From assembly GCF_035593345.1 (NCBI RefSeq), contig NZ_CP141606.1:2170001-2234000 (forward strand): a stretch of 64,000 nt of DNA, read 5' to 3'. The stretch comes from Lelliottia sp. JS-SCA-14. Its GTDB lineage: Bacteria; Pseudomonadota; Gammaproteobacteria; Enterobacterales; Enterobacteriaceae. This document shows, piece after piece, positions 9,846-20,977 of the stretch; position 1 is the stretch's first letter, and every line of letters starts with the position of its first letter. A program made the translations under genes and the position numbers. Below the pieces are notes generated by a model, which did no database searches, had not been told where the DNA came from, and saw only the letters and a program-made list of their open reading frames with translations.

Positions 9846-10706
9846 ATGAATAACATCCTCGCTATTCAGTCCCACGTTGTTTTTGGACATGCCGGCAACA
9901 GCGCCGCTGAGTTTCCCATGCGCCGTCTCGGGGCCAACGTCTGGCCACTCAACACCGTTCAGTTCTCCAATCACACGCAGTACGGCAAATGGACGGGCTG
10001 TGTGCTGCCCGCGTCGCACTTGACCGAGATTGTGCAGGGTATCGCGGATATCGACCAGCTGAAGCGCTGTGACGCCGTGCTGAGCGGTTATCTCGGCTCT
10101 GCAGAGCAGGGCGAGCATATCCTCGGTATTGTGCGTCAGGTGAAAGCGGCGAACCCGTCGGCCAAATTCTTCTGCGATCCGGTAATGGGTCATCCCGAAA
10201 AAGGCTGCATCGTCGCGCCGGGCGTGGCGGAGTTCCACGTGCGTCATGCGATGCCCGCCAGCGATATTATTGCGCCGAATCTGATTGAGCTTGAGATCCT
10301 GTGCGAGCATCCGGTGAACAGCGTGGAAGAAGCCGTGACAGCGTCACGTGAGCTGATCGCTCAGGGGCCGGAGATCGTGCTGGTGAAGCATCTGGCGCGG
10401 GCTGGGATCAGCCACGACCGGTTTGAAATGCTGCTGGTGACGAAAGATGACGCCTGGCATATCAGCCGTCCGCTGGTGGATTTTGGTGCGCGTCAGCCGG
10501 TTGGTGTGGGTGATGTGACCAGCGGGTTACTGCTGGTGAAACTGTTGCAGGGCGCTTCTCTTCGCGACGCACTGGAGCATGTGACCGCCGCGGTGTATGA
10601 AATCATGATCGCGACCAAACAGATGGATGAGTATGAGTTGCAGGTAGTGGCGGCGCAGGATCGTATCGCGAAGCCGGAGCACTATTTTAGCGCGACGCAG
10701 CTTTAA
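9846..10706 (+). CDS. pdxY: Pyridoxal kinase 2
   Basis: A 286-residue ribokinase-superfamily enzyme that phosphorylates pyridoxal to PLP in salvage. The N-terminal [16 protein letters not shown] binds substrate, CDPVMGH follows the central sheet, and GVGDVTSG (about residue 222) is the anion-hole and catalytic-Asp motif. I start it at MNNILAIQ; the upstream ATG four codons earlier is possible but not conserved. The ribosome-binding site is weak. It is the last gene of the pdxH-tyrS-pdxY group, followed by a REP array. Confidence 0.95.
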   Translation: MNNILAIQSHVVFGHAGNSAAEFPMRRLGANVWPLNTVQFSNHTQYGKWTGCVLPASHLTEIVQGIADIDQLKRCDAVLSGYLGSAEQGEHILGIVRQVKAANPSAKFFCDPVMGHPEKGCIVAPGVAEFHVRHAMPASDIIAPNLIELEILCEHPVNSVEEAVTASRELIAQGPEIVLVKHLARAGISHDRFEMLLVTKDDAWHISRPLVDFGARQPVGVGDVTSGLLLVKLLQGASLRDALEHVTAAVYEIMIATKQMDEYELQVVAAQDRIAKPEHYFSATQL

Positions 10707-10711
10707 AGCAT

Positions 10712-10912
10712 TGCCGGGTGGCTTTCACGCTTACCCGGCCTGTCACATCGAAATACGCTGTTTTGCCGGGTGGCGGCTTCGCCTTACCCGGCCTACAAAA
10801 CCGTAGGTCCGTGCAAGCGCAGCGCCGCCGCCACATTGCCGGGTGGCGGCTTTGCCTTACCCGGCCTACAAAACTGTAGGCCCGTGCAAGCGCAGCGCCG
10901 CCGGGCAAAACA
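10712..10912. repeat. REP/BIME array between pdxY and gstA
   Basis: At least three copies of a GCCGGGTGGC...TTACCCGGCC hairpin, at about 10713, 10765 and 10838. The last two are embedded in a longer near-identical unit of about 72 bp that also includes a REP-like CAAGCGCAGCGCCGCC. This is a typical enterobacterial REP/BIME cluster between convergent genes. It may block exonucleases or end transcription. Confidence 0.85.
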
Positions 10913-10922
10913 GACCGCTCCG

Positions 10923-11528
10923 TTAGTTCAACCCTTCCGCCTTCAGCGCCGCCGCCACGCCAGGGCGCGCCGCCATACGTTCCATATACGACTCAATGTG
11001 GCTTAACCCTTCCAGATTCAGCTTCACAGCCCGCGCCCAGCGCAGAACCGTAAACAGATAGGCGTCAGCGATGGTAAAACGCTGGCCGCAAATCCACTGA
11101 TCGTCTTTCAGGGATTCGTTGATGTACTGCAGTTTTTTCTCAAGCAGGGCACGAACGGTCGGTTTGTACTCCTCAGGCGTATCCGGGCGGAACAGCGGCG
11201 TAAAGCCTTTGTGCAGCTCGGTGGCGATGTAGTTCAGCCACTCCAGCGTCTTATAGCGGGAAATGCTGCCGGTCGGGGCCAGCAACTGGCGATCGGGAAC
11301 GGTGTCTGCCAGGAACTGCATGATCGCCACGCCTTCGGTGAGCAGGGTGCCGTCGTCCAGCACCAGAGCCGGAACCTGTCCTTTCGGGTTAATCGCGAAG
11401 TAGTCCTCGCCATTCTCCAGACGCTTTTTCATCAGGTCGACGCTATCGAGCGTGAAATCCTTGCCGCTCTCGCGCAGGGTGATGTGCGAAGCCAAAGAGC
11501 ATGCGCCTGGTTTGTAGAACAGTTTCAT
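10923..11528 (-). CDS. gstA: Glutathione S-transferase GstA
   Basis: A 201-residue beta-class bacterial glutathione transferase. The N-terminal thioredoxin-fold domain begins [10 protein letters not shown], with Cys10 the catalytic/GSH-binding cysteine, and includes NPKGQVPAL with the cis-proline. The C-terminal helical domain includes [14 protein letters not shown]. It conjugates or reduces electrophiles with glutathione in the cytoplasm. AAGGAG lies upstream of the ATG. It is convergent with pdxY and downstream of dtpA, but separated from dtpA by a strong terminator. Confidence 0.95.
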   Translation of the reverse strand: MKLFYKPGACSLASHITLRESGKDFTLDSVDLMKKRLENGEDYFAINPKGQVPALVLDDGTLLTEGVAIMQFLADTVPDRQLLAPTGSISRYKTLEWLNYIATELHKGFTPLFRPDTPEEYKPTVRALLEKKLQYINESLKDDQWICGQRFTIADAYLFTVLRWARAVKLNLEGLSHIESYMERMAARPGVAAALKAEGLN

Positions 11529-11577
11529 CGGTAACTCCTTTTTGCTGAGGTTAGAAGCATGTTAATGCGCGGGCTCA

Positions 11578-11612
11578 TAAAAAAAAAGCCGCTAACGCAC
11601 AGTTAGCGGCTT
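11578..11612 (-). terminator. Rho-independent terminator of dtpA
   Basis: Perfect 11-bp stem AAGCCGCTAAC / GTTAGCGGCTT with loop GCACA. Read on the minus strand it is followed by a run of about ten T. It lies 25 bp after the dtpA stop. Confidence 0.9.
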
Positions 11613-11637
11613 CTCTTCAGTCGTTTCCCGATGACAA

Positions 11638-13146
11638 TTACGCGGTAGCGGCATCCGTCGCTTTTGCGGCTTTGTCGTCGTCCTGAGTCATACGATTCAG
11701 TTTAGGCGCAGTCAGCAGCATCAGCACAGCAATAACTGCGGTCGCGATACCGATCTGCATGAAGACGCGACCGTAAACTTCCAGGGAGACCAGTGGGTCA
11801 GTCACGTTTTCTGGAACCGCCATCAGGTTTGCAATCTTACCAGCAATGATCGCCGCACCCGCGGTAGTCAGGAACCAGCTACCCATGATGAAGCCCATCA
11901 GACGCTGTGGAACCAGCTGTGCAACCATCGCCAGGCCCAGACCAGAGATCATCAGCTCGCCGATAGACTGCAGCGCATAGCTCAGAATCAGCCAGTTTAC
12001 AGACACGATACCGGCGTCAGTCGCGAACTTGGTGCCCAGAGGCAGAACCAGGAATGCGCCAGAGCACAGCACCATACCGATGGCAAACTTGTGCGGCATT
12101 GGCAGACGGTCGCCCATCTTGTTGTAGATTGCGGCCAAAATCGGGCTACCAATCATGATCCAGAACGGGTTCAGTGCCTGGAACTGCTCAGGTTCGAACG
12201 CGATGCCCAGAATGGCGTGCTCAACGTTACGAATTGCGAAGAAGTTCAGGGAGGTCGGCATCTGGCTGTACAGGACGAAGAAAACAACCGCCTGAATCAT
12301 CAGAATGAAGGCCACAATCATCTTACGACGCGCTGCGCCCTGCATTGCGAACGCTTCTTTCGCGAAGATGCAGATGATACCCAGAGCCACTACGCCCAGA
12401 ACGGCACGTGCAACGCCCTGGTTGTGCAGCAGCCAGGTGGCGATAGTCGCAAGGATCACGACACCGACGATGGTTGCCAGCAGTTTGCCCATGTGAACCG
12501 GTTCGAAGTCAGGTTTTGAACCGTAGTTTTTGACCCAGCGTTTGCAGAAGGCAAAGTTAACCACGGTGATCAGCATACCCACGACGGAGAGGGAGAACGC
12601 CACGCTCCAGCCGAACTTCGCGGCCAGCCATGGCGTCGCCAGCATAGAGAAGAAGGAACCGATGTTCACCGACATGTAGTACATGGTGAATGCCCCGTCG
12701 AGACGCGGGTCATCTTTGCTGTAGCAGGTAGACAGCAGGGAAGACGGGTTAGCTTTGAACAGCCCGTTACCGACGGCAATCGTCGCCATACCCATGTAGA
12801 CAACCGCTGCATCGTGACCGGACCACGCCACCAGCGCATAACCGATCGCCAGAACGATGGCGCCCAGCATGATGACGCGTTTGGTGCCCAGGACTTTATC
12901 GCCTAACCAGCCGCCGACGGCGACCAGGCCGTAAACCAGTGCGCTGAATGAGGAGAACAGTGTGATGGAGTCAGCTTCGGACATACCCAGTTGTTTAACC
13001 AGGTAAACAGCCATAATCCCTTGCAGGCCGTAAAAACCAAAACGTTCCCATAACTCGATAGAGAAGATGAGATAGAACGCTTTAGGTTGTTTGAAAGCGT
13101 TTAAACTCACGCTCTCTTCTGTTGGTTTATTGTTTGCAGTAGACAC
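11638..13146 (-). CDS. dtpA: Proton-dependent di-/tripeptide permease A
   Basis: A 502-residue POT/PTR-family transporter with about 14 membrane helices. The proton-coupling ExxER motif is in [10 protein letters not shown] (residues 31-40), and the second family signature lies in the [19 protein letters not shown] region. It imports di- and tripeptides across the inner membrane using the proton gradient. E. coli dtpA (tppB) is induced through EnvZ/OmpR. It is transcribed alone: a strong terminator follows, and a 620-bp region without a convincing gene precedes it. Confidence 0.96.
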   Translation of the reverse strand: MSTANNKPTEESVSLNAFKQPKAFYLIFSIELWERFGFYGLQGIMAVYLVKQLGMSEADSITLFSSFSALVYGLVAVGGWLGDKVLGTKRVIMLGAIVLAIGYALVAWSGHDAAVVYMGMATIAVGNGLFKANPSSLLSTCYSKDDPRLDGAFTMYYMSVNIGSFFSMLATPWLAAKFGWSVAFSLSVVGMLITVVNFAFCKRWVKNYGSKPDFEPVHMGKLLATIVGVVILATIATWLLHNQGVARAVLGVVALGIICIFAKEAFAMQGAARRKMIVAFILMIQAVVFFVLYSQMPTSLNFFAIRNVEHAILGIAFEPEQFQALNPFWIMIGSPILAAIYNKMGDRLPMPHKFAIGMVLCSGAFLVLPLGTKFATDAGIVSVNWLILSYALQSIGELMISGLGLAMVAQLVPQRLMGFIMGSWFLTTAGAAIIAGKIANLMAVPENVTDPLVSLEVYGRVFMQIGIATAVIAVLMLLTAPKLNRMTQDDDKAAKATDAATA

Positions 13147-13766
13147 ATATACCTCTTTTTTTACATCCCATATTAACGGGGGTGTTCATAGCGTAATCGA
13201 CCGGAATCCATTCGCCTTATAGTTATATTGGGAGGGGAAACGGCGGGTAATGTTCACTATCCTGGCCCATCTGGCAATACATTTGTAATACTCTGTTACA
13301 TATAACCGACGTGGTATAATCAGCGGGTCAGGCAAATGTTATTTAGCGTTAAATCTCACAGCCAGAGAATTGGTGGTTTTTTTCACTACTGAATGCCCTC
13401 AAAAAGCCCCGTATGGCGATATGTTCTGCTATATGCCCTTTCAGGCAGTCAGATGACCCATAATCCGAAAATGAACTGGTTTAATCTGTGGGTAACGATC
13501 GGTCATAGCCTGTGCAGGCAAGGGCTTATCAGGTTTTTAGATACAAAAATCCAACATGACGTTATCACAGTGATCTCTGTCACAGATGTATAGAAAATTT
13601 CGCTGACGAAAAAACAATTAACCTGCCTGAGTGTTAATGAACCGAACAATCGACAGGTCTAAAAGTCAGCGCAGCGGATAATAAATGGGCAAAAGGAAGG
13701 TTCACGGTTAGACCTTCCTTTTGTAAGGGATTGATTGTGTGAAGGGATAACAAAATGCAGCAGATA
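13147..13766. other. Gene-poor region between dtpA and nth
   Basis: These 620 bp hold the dtpA promoter and leader on the minus strand and the nth terminator at 13691-13722. A 66-codon plus-strand reading frame (13393-13593) has no ribosome-binding site and no recognisable similarity, so I do not call it a gene. A plus-strand TATAAT at about 13314 is isolated. I see nothing else supportable. Confidence 0.6.
13691..13722 (-). terminator. Terminator at the end of the rsx-nth operon
   Basis: A perfect 11-bp inverted repeat AAAAGGAAGGT / ACCTTCCTTTT with a 10-nt loop, 44 bp after the nth stop. It ends in TTTT on either strand, so it may act bidirectionally. Confidence 0.75.
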
Positions 13767-14402
13767 TCAGAGATCGACTTTCTCTTTAAACTCGCATAAA
13801 TCTTCAATCAGGCACGAGCCGCAGCGCGGTTTACGGGCGATACAGGTATAACGCCCGTGCAAAATCAGCCAGTGATGGCAATCGACTTTAAACTCGGCAG
13901 GAACGACTTTGAGCAGTTTATCTTCGACCTGCTCGACGTTCTTCCCTGGCGCGAAATTAGTGCGGTTACAGACGCGAAAGATATGCGTATCGACGGCAAT
14001 CGTCGGCCAGCCAAAGGCCGTGTTGAGCACCACATTCGCCGTTTTACGCCCGACGCCCGGCAGCGCTTCGAGCGCCGCGCGGTCTTCCGGCACCTCACCG
14101 CCGTGTTGTTCGACCAGAATACGACAGGTCTTAATCACGTTTTCGGCTTTGGTGTTAAACAGGCCGATGGTCTTGATATAGGACTTCACGCCGTCCACGC
14201 CCAGCTCCAGCATCGCTTGCGGCGTGTTGGCGACGGGGTAGAGCTTCGCCGTCGCTCTGTTGACGCTGACGTCAGTCGCCTGCGCGGAGAGCAGCACCGC
14301 GATCAGCAGTTCAAAAGGGGAGCTGAAGTTCAGCTCCGTTGTCGGATGCGGGTCGTTATCACGCAGGCGCGACAGAATCGCTATGCGTTTCTCTTTATTC
14401 AT
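13767..14402 (-). CDS. nth: Endonuclease III (DNA glycosylase/AP lyase)
   Basis: A 211-residue base-excision-repair enzyme removing oxidised pyrimidines. The helix-hairpin-helix [10 protein letters not shown] contains catalytic Lys120, and Asp138 lies in IAVDTH. The C-terminal 4Fe-4S cluster is C-x6-C-x2-C-x5-C (Cys187, 194, 197, 203). The start codon overlaps the rsxE stop by 4 bp, so nth is translationally coupled as the last gene of the rsx operon, the same as in E. coli. Confidence 0.97.
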   Translation of the reverse strand: MNKEKRIAILSRLRDNDPHPTTELNFSSPFELLIAVLLSAQATDVSVNRATAKLYPVANTPQAMLELGVDGVKSYIKTIGLFNTKAENVIKTCRILVEQHGGEVPEDRAALEALPGVGRKTANVVLNTAFGWPTIAVDTHIFRVCNRTNFAPGKNVEQVEDKLLKVVPAEFKVDCHHWLILHGRYTCIARKPRCGSCLIEDLCEFKEKVDL

Positions 14403-15085
14403 ACAGCCTTCTCAGGGAGTCCTTCCTGCACGCTGCGCTCGGCGGCGCGGCGCTTACGTTTCTCATCAATGAGGTATTTTATCGCCAGCATCATGCCAAG
14501 GCCAATAAAGGCACCCGGCGGCAGCATCGCCAGCAGGAACGGCGTGTCGGTATGGAAAACTTCAATGCGCAGGACTTTCGCCCAGCCGCCCAGCAGCGCA
14601 TCCGCGCCATCGAACAGGGTGCCGTTACCGAGGATTTCACGCAACGAGCCGAGGACAAACATCGCGCAGGTCGCACCCATGCCGATGGCAAAGCCATCCA
14701 GGGCGGAGATCAGCGGATCGTTCTTCACCGCGAAAGCTTCCGCACGGCCCACCACGATACAGTTGGTGACGATCAGCGGGATAAAAATCCCCAGCGACTG
14801 GTACAGGCCAAACGCGTAGGCGTTGATCAGCATCTGCACGATACTCACCACCGAGGCGATGATCATCACGTAAATCGGGATACGGATTTCCGCTGGCGTC
14901 CAGCGGCGCAGGGCAGAGATCGACAGGTTGGTCAGGGTCAGTACCAGCGTCGTCGCCAGCCCCAGACCCAGGGCGTTGGTGGCGGTTGATGTTACCGCCA
15001 GCAGCGGGCACATTCCGAGCAGTTGCACCAGCGCGGAGTTGTTCTTCCAGAGACCCTGGACAATAACCTCTTTAACCTGGCTCAT
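14399..15085 (-). CDS. rsxE: Rsx/Rnf electron transport complex subunit E
   Basis: A 228-residue integral membrane subunit of the Rnf-type complex with about six helices, homologous to RsxA (both carry the conserved LGLCPxMxV / [11 protein letters not shown] cysteine region that helps hold an intramembrane iron-sulfur centre). In E. coli the RsxABCDGE complex reduces the [2Fe-2S] cluster of SoxR and so turns off the superoxide response. It lies 2 bp downstream of rsxG and overlaps nth. Confidence 0.95.
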   Translation of the reverse strand: MSQVKEVIVQGLWKNNSALVQLLGMCPLLAVTSTATNALGLGLATTLVLTLTNLSISALRRWTPAEIRIPIYVMIIASVVSIVQMLINAYAFGLYQSLGIFIPLIVTNCIVVGRAEAFAVKNDPLISALDGFAIGMGATCAMFVLGSLREILGNGTLFDGADALLGGWAKVLRIEVFHTDTPFLLAMLPPGAFIGLGMMLAIKYLIDEKRKRRAAERSVQEGLPEKAV

Positions 15086-15087
15086 GA

Positions 15088-15708
15088 TTACTCCTCACAC
15101 CCGGGAAGATTGTTAAGTTGCGCGGGCAGCGTTTGGGCATACAGCCCGGCGCGTTTCACCGCATTCACCACCGCGCGCGGCGTAATGGTCGCACCGGTAA
15201 ACTGGTCGAACTCGCCGCCGTCTTTTTTCACCGCAAAGGCAGTGTCGTTTTCACCGTGAATCACTTTTCCGGCGAAGTGCAATATCCAGTCGCCGAGGCG
15301 CAGCTCGATTTTATCGCCCAGGCCCGGCGTTTCGTGATGCTCGGTGACGCGCGTACCCAGTACGGTACCGGAGAAGTCGGTCCCGACCAGCAGCTGAATT
15401 GCGCCTGAGTAGCCGTCCGGGGCGGTTGCTTCCATCACCGCACCCACGGCGGTATCGCCTTTGCGCGCAATGAAAATGCGGTGTTCACCTTTGCCTAACT
15501 GCGGGGCCTGCACGATAAAGCAGCTTTTCTGCAGGTCATTATCGTAGAAGTCCGACGGGATCACCTGATCGAACAGCGCTTTTTGTTGCTTCGCCGCTTG
15601 CTCTTCAATGGTGTTTTTAGTCAGTTCATTCACCAGTGCGGTCAGACCGGTCAGGGCGGCGGCGAAGATCGCCAGCGTCACGCCGTGTTTTTGCATCGTT
15701 TTCAGCAT
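15088..15708 (-). CDS. rsxG: Rsx/Rnf electron transport complex subunit G
   Basis: A 206-residue subunit with one N-terminal membrane helix and a periplasmic FMN-binding domain. The covalent flavinylation motif is TGATI (171-175), with Thr174 the expected FMN attachment site. [10 protein letters not shown] is the usual FMN-binding loop. I start it at MLKTMQKHG; an in-frame ATG 17 codons upstream lies inside rsxD and adds no family sequence. Upstream and downstream genes are rsxD and rsxE. Confidence 0.95.
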   Translation of the reverse strand: MLKTMQKHGVTLAIFAAALTGLTALVNELTKNTIEEQAAKQQKALFDQVIPSDFYDNDLQKSCFIVQAPQLGKGEHRIFIARKGDTAVGAVMEATAPDGYSGAIQLLVGTDFSGTVLGTRVTEHHETPGLGDKIELRLGDWILHFAGKVIHGENDTAFAVKKDGGEFDQFTGATITPRAVVNAVKRAGLYAQTLPAQLNNLPGCEE

Positions 15709-15718
15709 GGCGAATCCC

Positions 15719-16771
15719 TTAGCGGTGGCCATACACGCGAGGACGCGTGTAGTAGTCAATCAGTGGCACGGTAATATTGGCGAGCAGAACGGCAAAGGCC
15801 ACACCGTCCGGATAACCGCCAAAACTACGAATCAACCACACCAGCAGCCCCGCCAGCGCGCCAAAAATCAGGCGTCCACGGTTGGTGGTAGAGGCGGTGA
15901 CCGGGTCGGTCAAAATAAAGAACGCACCCAGCATGGTGGCCCCTGAGAGCAGGTGCATCTGCGGGCTTGGCAGCGGCTCGGACGAGAACGCCCAGCCGAG
16001 CGTGGCACAGATCGCCAGCGTCACCAGGAAACTGACCGGAATGTGCCAGCGAATCGCTTTCTTCCACAGCAGGAATACGCCGCCCAGAAGATAGGCGATA
16101 TTCACCCACTGCCAGCCTGCGCCCGCCAGTACGCCGCTGTAGATCGGATACTGCATGATCTGCTCCAGGCTGTGACCGGCATGCAACGAGGTTTTAAAGG
16201 TGTCGAGCGGGGTGGCCTGGCTTACTCCGTCCACGCCCATGCGCAGGGTGTTCATATCGCCACCCGTCGCCGTATGCCCGGTGAAGATCACCTGCAACGC
16301 ATCCATAAAGCCCGGCACCGTCGCGGCAATCTCATGCGGCGGCAGCCAGCTGGTCATCTGGACCGGGAAGGAGATCAGCAGCACCACGTAACCGATCATC
16401 GCCGGGTTGAACGGGTTATGCCCCAGCCCGCCGTACAGCTGTTTGGCGATAATGACCGCGAACACCGTACCCAGCACCACCATCCACCAGGGGGCAAACG
16501 GCGGAATACTGATCGCCAGCAGCAGGCCCGTCAGCAGGGCCGAGTTATCGGCGAGGATGCGGGTAACGGGCATTTTGCGCAGTCGAAGTACCAGCGCTTC
16601 AGCGGCCAGCGCACTACCGCCGCCGAGGAGGATCTGAAACAGTGTCCCCCAGCCAAAAAACCAGAACTGCACGGCGATGCCCGGCAGGGCCGCCAGGCAG
16701 ACCAGCATCATAATGCGCGACGTCTGGCGCTGGTTATGGGTGTAAGGGGAACTTGCGATTCTGAAAACCAT
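15719..16771 (-). CDS. rsxD: Rsx/Rnf electron transport complex subunit D
   Basis: A 350-residue NqrB/RnfD-family membrane subunit with about ten helices. FMN is expected on Thr187 in SQATPLD, matching E. coli numbering; a second SGAT motif lies at 276-279. GHNPFNPAM (about 117-125) is the conserved loop. The gene starts immediately after rsxC (adjacent bases) and ends 10 bp before rsxG, within a tightly packed operon. Confidence 0.95.
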   Translation of the reverse strand: MVFRIASSPYTHNQRQTSRIMMLVCLAALPGIAVQFWFFGWGTLFQILLGGGSALAAEALVLRLRKMPVTRILADNSALLTGLLLAISIPPFAPWWMVVLGTVFAVIIAKQLYGGLGHNPFNPAMIGYVVLLISFPVQMTSWLPPHEIAATVPGFMDALQVIFTGHTATGGDMNTLRMGVDGVSQATPLDTFKTSLHAGHSLEQIMQYPIYSGVLAGAGWQWVNIAYLLGGVFLLWKKAIRWHIPVSFLVTLAICATLGWAFSSEPLPSPQMHLLSGATMLGAFFILTDPVTASTTNRGRLIFGALAGLLVWLIRSFGGYPDGVAFAVLLANITVPLIDYYTRPRVYGHR

Positions 16772-18781
16772 TTAATCCTCGTTTACTGCCTGCTGTGCGG
16801 CTTTCTTAGCCTGAACGCGCGCAATCGCGGCGGCGACTGCGGCTTTGCGTGGGTCGTCGTTTGCTGCGGGTTCGGCTTCCTGCTGGGCCGCTTTACGGGC
16901 TTTGGCGCGAGCGATAGCCGCTTCAACGGCGGCTTTACGCGGGTCGACGGGGGCTTCCGGCGCGGCTGGCGCTTCCTGCTGGGCCGCTTTACGTGCTTTG
17001 GCGCGGGCGATAGCCGCTTCTACGGCAGCTTTACGCGGATCGACGGCAGCTTCCGGCGCCACAGCTTCTTCCTGCTGCGTCGCTTTGCGCGCTTTGGCAC
17101 GAGCAATCGCCGCTTCTACAGCCGCTTTGCGCGGGTCGATTTCTGCGTCCTGCGCTTTCTCTGCCTGACGCGCGCGGGCCTGCGCTTTACGCGCTTCGCG
17201 GGCGGCGATGGCCTCGCTGTTATCCGGTTTTTCACCGGCAGGGATAATCACCGGCTGGGCAGCAGAGGCTTTCTTCTCGCGAACGCGTGCCAGCGCGGCA
17301 TTGATCGCATCCTGATCTTTTTCGGCTGGCTGCACCGCGGCCTGCTTATGACGTTCCTGGCGCGCCAGTTTTTCGCGCTCAAGACGCGCCTGACGCGCTT
17401 CAAAGCGGGCTTTGGCTTCTGCCGCGCGTTTGTCTTCCAGCGAAATGGCGTAAATCTCGGCCTTTTCCTGACGGAAATATTGCACCAGCGGAATGCTGCT
17501 CGGGCAGACCCATGCGCAGGCCCCGCACTCGATGCAGTCGGCCAGATTGTGGGCTTTGGCTTTGTCGTGCAACTGACCTTTGCTGTACCAGTACAACTGC
17601 TGCGGGAGCAGATCCGCCGGGCAGGCGTCGGCGCAGGCGCTGCAGCGAATGCAGCCTTTCTCTTCCTGCTCCTCGCCCATTTCACTGGCGGAAGGCGCCA
17701 GCAGACAGTTGGTAATTTTCACCACCGGCACGTCGAGCCAGGGGAGGGTAAAGCCCATCAGCGGGCCGCCCATGATCACCATCTGATCGCTGCCCGGACA
17801 AAATCCGGCCTGCTCCAGCAGATGGCGCACCGGCGTACCCAGACGCGCCCAGACGTTGCCTGGCTGCGAAACGGATTCCCCGGTCAGAGTCACCACGCGC
17901 TCGGTCAACGGCTCGCCGTCGATCACCGCGCGTTTCACTGCGTAAGCCGTACCGACGTTTTGCATCAGCACGCCGATATCGGACGAACGGCCGCCGTGCG
18001 GAACCTGTTTGCCGGTTAAAATTTGCGTCAGCTGTTTCGCGCCGCCGGACGGGTATTTGGTCGGAATAACGCGCAGGCCAATATCGTGGCTGCCCGCCAG
18101 CACCGCACGCAGCATGGAGATCGCCTGCGGCTTGTTATCTTCGATGCCGATCAGCACTTCGCGCGGCTGCAAAATGTGGGCAAGAATGCGAATGCCTTCC
18201 ACGACCTGCGCGGCGCAGTCCTGCATCAGACGGTCATCGGCGGTGATGTAGGGCTCGCACTCGGCGGCATTGATGATCAGGGTCTCGATCTTGTCGCCAC
18301 CGCCGCGCAGTTTGGTCCCGGTCGGGAAGCCAGCGCCGCCGAGACCGGCCACGCCGAACTGATGGATGCGTTCGATCAGCGCCTCGCGGCTCTGGGCGCG
18401 ATAATCGCTCCAGCCGTCGCGCTCAATCCAGCGGTCTTCGCCATCCGGCTCGATAGTGACGCTTAATTCAGACAGCGCCGAAGGGTGGGGCACCGTGTGT
18501 GGGGCGATCGCCACCACTGTCCCGGAGGTCGGGGCATGGACCGGGAGCATACGCCCGCGGCCGAAAGTCAGCTGCTGGCCGCGCAGGACGGTGTCGCCGA
18601 CCTTGACGCACAGCTCGCCCTCCGCGCCGATATGCTGTTTCAGTGGCATGACGAAACGGGTCGCCAGCGGGATCTGGCGCAGCGGCGTGCCGCTGGACTG
18701 GGTTTTCATCTCCGGCGGATGAATGCCGCCGTCGAAATCCCAAATCTTCTCTTTTCTGAAAGCAGAAAATAACTTAAGCAT
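16772..18781 (-). CDS. rsxC: Rsx/Rnf electron transport complex subunit C
   Basis: A 669-residue peripheral subunit. It has an N-terminal RnfC barrel, an NADH/FMN-binding Rossmann-like region with [16 protein letters not shown] (about 135-150), an SLBB domain, and two 4Fe-4S clusters in [12 protein letters not shown] and [12 protein letters not shown]. The tail is a long, charged, alanine/lysine-rich segment ending in four tandem repeats. It overlaps rsxB by 8 bp. Tail length varies between species; this one is shorter than the E. coli K-12 protein (740 residues). Confidence 0.95.
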   Translation of the reverse strand: MLKLFSAFRKEKIWDFDGGIHPPEMKTQSSGTPLRQIPLATRFVMPLKQHIGAEGELCVKVGDTVLRGQQLTFGRGRMLPVHAPTSGTVVAIAPHTVPHPSALSELSVTIEPDGEDRWIERDGWSDYRAQSREALIERIHQFGVAGLGGAGFPTGTKLRGGGDKIETLIINAAECEPYITADDRLMQDCAAQVVEGIRILAHILQPREVLIGIEDNKPQAISMLRAVLAGSHDIGLRVIPTKYPSGGAKQLTQILTGKQVPHGGRSSDIGVLMQNVGTAYAVKRAVIDGEPLTERVVTLTGESVSQPGNVWARLGTPVRHLLEQAGFCPGSDQMVIMGGPLMGFTLPWLDVPVVKITNCLLAPSASEMGEEQEEKGCIRCSACADACPADLLPQQLYWYSKGQLHDKAKAHNLADCIECGACAWVCPSSIPLVQYFRQEKAEIYAISLEDKRAAEAKARFEARQARLEREKLARQERHKQAAVQPAEKDQDAINAALARVREKKASAAQPVIIPAGEKPDNSEAIAAREARKAQARARQAEKAQDAEIDPRKAAVEAAIARAKARKATQQEEAVAPEAAVDPRKAAVEAAIARAKARKAAQQEAPAAPEAPVDPRKAAVEAAIARAKARKAAQQEAEPAANDDPRKAAVAAAIARVQAKKAAQQAVNED
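16775..17137 (-). repeat. Tandem repeat in the rsxC tail
   Basis: Four in-frame units of 32, 32, 30 and 27 codons (residues 549-669), each starting DPRKAAV and containing [11 protein letters not shown], with Q/E/A/P linkers between. The second and third units are nearly identical in DNA as well, which favours slippage or recombination. The unit is predicted to be a positively charged helix. Confidence 0.92.
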
Positions 18782-19349
18782 GGTGTTCCACAGGAATTAT
18801 ACGAACTGGAATGGTTTGAAGATCCCACTTCCAGCTGTCAGTCGTCGTCTCGACCGGACGCAGCTCGATGCATTGCGTCGGGCAGGGGGCCACGCAGAGG
18901 TTGCAGCCCGTGCACAGATCCGCCATCACGGTGTGCATCGCGCGGGTCGCACCGACAATGGCGTCCACCGGGCAGGCCTGAATGCATTTGGTGCAGCCGA
19001 TACAGTTGGCTTCGTCGATCACCGCCAGGGCGCGCACCGGCACTTGCGCCGTTTCGTCGCCATCCACCGGCTGCGGGTCAACGTTCAGCAGCGCGGCGAT
19101 TTTCAGCATCACGGCTTCGCCACCCGGCGCACAGCGGTTAATTTTTTCACCGTTGCCGACGGCCTCAGCATAGGGGCGGCAGCCGGGATAGCCGCACTGG
19201 CCACACTGGCTTTGCGGCAGGAGATCGTCAATTTTTTCCACGACAGGATCGCCTTCGACCGCAAAGCGGCGCGAGGCGTAACCCAGAATAATGCCAAAAA
19301 ACAGCCCCAGCACGCTGATGGAGGCGATGGCAATCCAGATAGCATTCAT
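18774..19349 (-). CDS. rsxB: Rsx/Rnf electron transport complex subunit B
   Basis: A 191-residue ferredoxin-like subunit. An N-terminal membrane helix (about 5-25) precedes an Fe-S domain with CGQCGYPGC (Cys49, 52, 57, plus Cys73) and two 4Fe-4S motifs: Cys116/119/122/126 and Cys146/149/152/156. It passes electrons from RsxC to the membrane subunits. The start overlaps the rsxA stop by one base and the end overlaps rsxC by 8 bp. Confidence 0.96.
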   Translation of the reverse strand: MNAIWIAIASISVLGLFFGIILGYASRRFAVEGDPVVEKIDDLLPQSQCGQCGYPGCRPYAEAVGNGEKINRCAPGGEAVMLKIAALLNVDPQPVDGDETAQVPVRALAVIDEANCIGCTKCIQACPVDAIVGATRAMHTVMADLCTGCNLCVAPCPTQCIELRPVETTTDSWKWDLQTIPVRIIPVEHHA

Positions 19350-19930
19350 TACAACTTCACCAGACCACTGAAGCCCATAAAGGCCAGAGACATCAAACCG
19401 GCGGTGACCAGCGCGATGGCGTTACCGCGAAACGGTGCCGGAATATCGGCAGCGGCCATGCGTTCGCGAATCGACGCAAACAGCACCATGACCAGCGAAA
19501 ACCCGACCGCGGCGGAAAAACCGTACAGCGCGGATTGCAGGAAATTATGCCCAAGGTTGATGTTGAGCAGCGCCACGCCGAGAACGGCGCAGTTAGTGGT
19601 GATCAGCGGCAGGAAGATGCCAAGCAGGCGATAGAGCGCCGGGCTGGTTTTACGCACCACCATTTCCGTAAATTGCACCACAAAGGCAATCACGAGGATA
19701 AACGCCAGCGTGCGCAGGTAGGTCAGGCCGAGGGGGATCAATATCCAGGTATCAATCCACCAGGCGCAAATAGAGGCCAGCGTCATCACGAAGGTGGTCG
19801 CCAGCCCCATGCCCATCGCGGTCTCCAGTTTTTTGGAAACCCCCATGAACGGGCACAGGCCAAGGAACTTCACCAGCACGAAGTTATTAACCAGCACAGT
19901 TCCGACAAAGAGCAGTAAGTAATCGGTCAT
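19349..19930 (-). CDS. rsxA: Rsx/Rnf electron transport complex subunit A
   Basis: A 193-residue membrane subunit with six helices, related to RsxE, carrying the conserved [14 protein letters not shown] cysteine motif near the N-terminus and [12 protein letters not shown] in the middle. It is the first gene of rsxABCDGE-nth. The 76-bp gap to ydgK holds a weak hairpin plus T-run on the minus strand, so readthrough from ydgK is possible; rsxA may also have its own promoter. Confidence 0.95.
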   Translation of the reverse strand: MTDYLLLFVGTVLVNNFVLVKFLGLCPFMGVSKKLETAMGMGLATTFVMTLASICAWWIDTWILIPLGLTYLRTLAFILVIAFVVQFTEMVVRKTSPALYRLLGIFLPLITTNCAVLGVALLNINLGHNFLQSALYGFSAAVGFSLVMVLFASIRERMAAADIPAPFRGNAIALVTAGLMSLAFMGFSGLVKL

Positions 19931-20006
19931 TATTTAGCCTGAAACAAAAAAGCCGCCTATTATCGGATAAACCACAACGGGCGACAACAGGATAACTGTA
20001 GGGTTA

Positions 20007-20447
20007 TTACGGATTCACAAAGGTCTTTTTCACGCGGGCAGAGCGCCTGAAATAGGGCGCGAAGATCGCAGCGGCCAGCAGCGGGAACAGAAGCTGGCGG
20101 GTCGCCAGTAAATCTGAAACCGGGGAAAAGGCAAAGGCCTTAATCGCCAGCAGCACAGAGATCAGCAGCCAGATAATATAGTGCTTAGGCACTTTCTGAC
20201 GGCGTTTAAAGAAGGCGATGGTCAGCCACAGGGTGTAGTACCACATGGCAATAGCAAAAGCGAATGAGACAAACCACAAGGCAATATTCAGCGTGCTTTG
20301 GGAGGTCAGATTTTTTAACGCATACGGCGTCACGAGAGCCGTGGTGTACAGCAGCAGCGCCAGCGATGCGCTTAACAAAGCAACCAGTAACCAGGCGAGC
20401 GGGGCGAGTAACCAGCCTCCGATTTTTTCTCCAGGCGATGTGGTCAT
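20007..20447 (-). CDS. ydgK: DUF2569 inner-membrane protein YdgK
   Basis: A 146-residue protein with four predicted membrane helices and the DUF2569 start (KIGGWLLAPLAWLLV). Its function is unknown. It is always found just upstream of rsxA in E. coli relatives, as here, and may be cotranscribed with the rsx operon or with cnu. The C-terminus is basic (RRSARVKKTF), probably cytoplasmic. Confidence 0.9.
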   Translation of the reverse strand: MTTSPGEKIGGWLLAPLAWLLVALLSASLALLLYTTALVTPYALKNLTSQSTLNIALWFVSFAFAIAMWYYTLWLTIAFFKRRQKVPKHYIIWLLISVLLAIKAFAFSPVSDLLATRQLLFPLLAAAIFAPYFRRSARVKKTFVNP

Positions 20448-20533
20448 GTTATCTCCCTCAGTCTGCGCGAAATGATACCCGGCAAATTTACCGGGGCGTG
20501 AGTATATAACATTTCGCGCCGATGGCTACCGTC

Positions 20534-20749
20534 TTACAGCACGTAGCGCCAAACTGATTTAGGGACTTCGCCGATATTGAACAGACGACCGCCGGAAACC
20601 AGCTCTGCGCGGCGGTGATCGGCAGCGCGGTACATATTGATGATGTCCTGATTATCGGTCAGCGTGTAGTTCAAATGATCAAACAGTTTTTCCAGGCTCT
20701 CGAGAGAACTGATTTTGCGAAATTTTAATAAATAGTCCTGAACTGTCAT
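20534..20749 (-). CDS. cnu: Hha/YmoA-family nucleoid protein Cnu (YdgT)
   Basis: A 71-residue Hha-like protein that partners H-NS and StpA in silencing genes and was described as an oriC-binding protein. The sequence from [10 protein letters not shown] to SVWRYVL matches YdgT along its whole length, including the conserved [13 protein letters not shown] longer reading frame adds 30 residues upstream, but the family start and the spacing argue for the ATG at 20749. In the same window SlyA acts on H-NS-silenced genes, so both sides of that control are encoded here. Confidence 0.94.
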   Translation of the reverse strand: MTVQDYLLKFRKISSLESLEKLFDHLNYTLTDNQDIINMYRAADHRRAELVSGGRLFNIGEVPKSVWRYVL

Positions 20750-20977
20750 GGTAATAAGCTTCCATTTTAAAAGTAAATCATACAAGTAGGGTAATTCGCT
20801 CGAATAATAAACGGATAAATAAGGACGTAAACTGCCCACTCAAGGATTAAAGCTAAATTAGGAGTTTTCTTTTATAAATTCAGGCGTCGAACGACGCCCG
20901 GAGAAGAAGGTTAACCCTGATGACTGCGGCTGGCAACAAGCAACTGACAGGATATGTCACTCTTTTGGCAGCAAAAG

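Noticed and set aside
10712..10912. Possible CRISPR-like array
   Set aside because: Repeats are REP hairpins with near-identical spacers and no cas genes nearby.
13393..13593. 66-codon plus-strand frame in the dtpA-nth gap
   Set aside because: No Shine-Dalgarno sequence, no recognisable motif, and it lies in the expected dtpA leader region.
15953..18019. 688-codon plus-strand frame
   Set aside because: It is the antisense shadow of rsxC and rsxD, which are certain genes.
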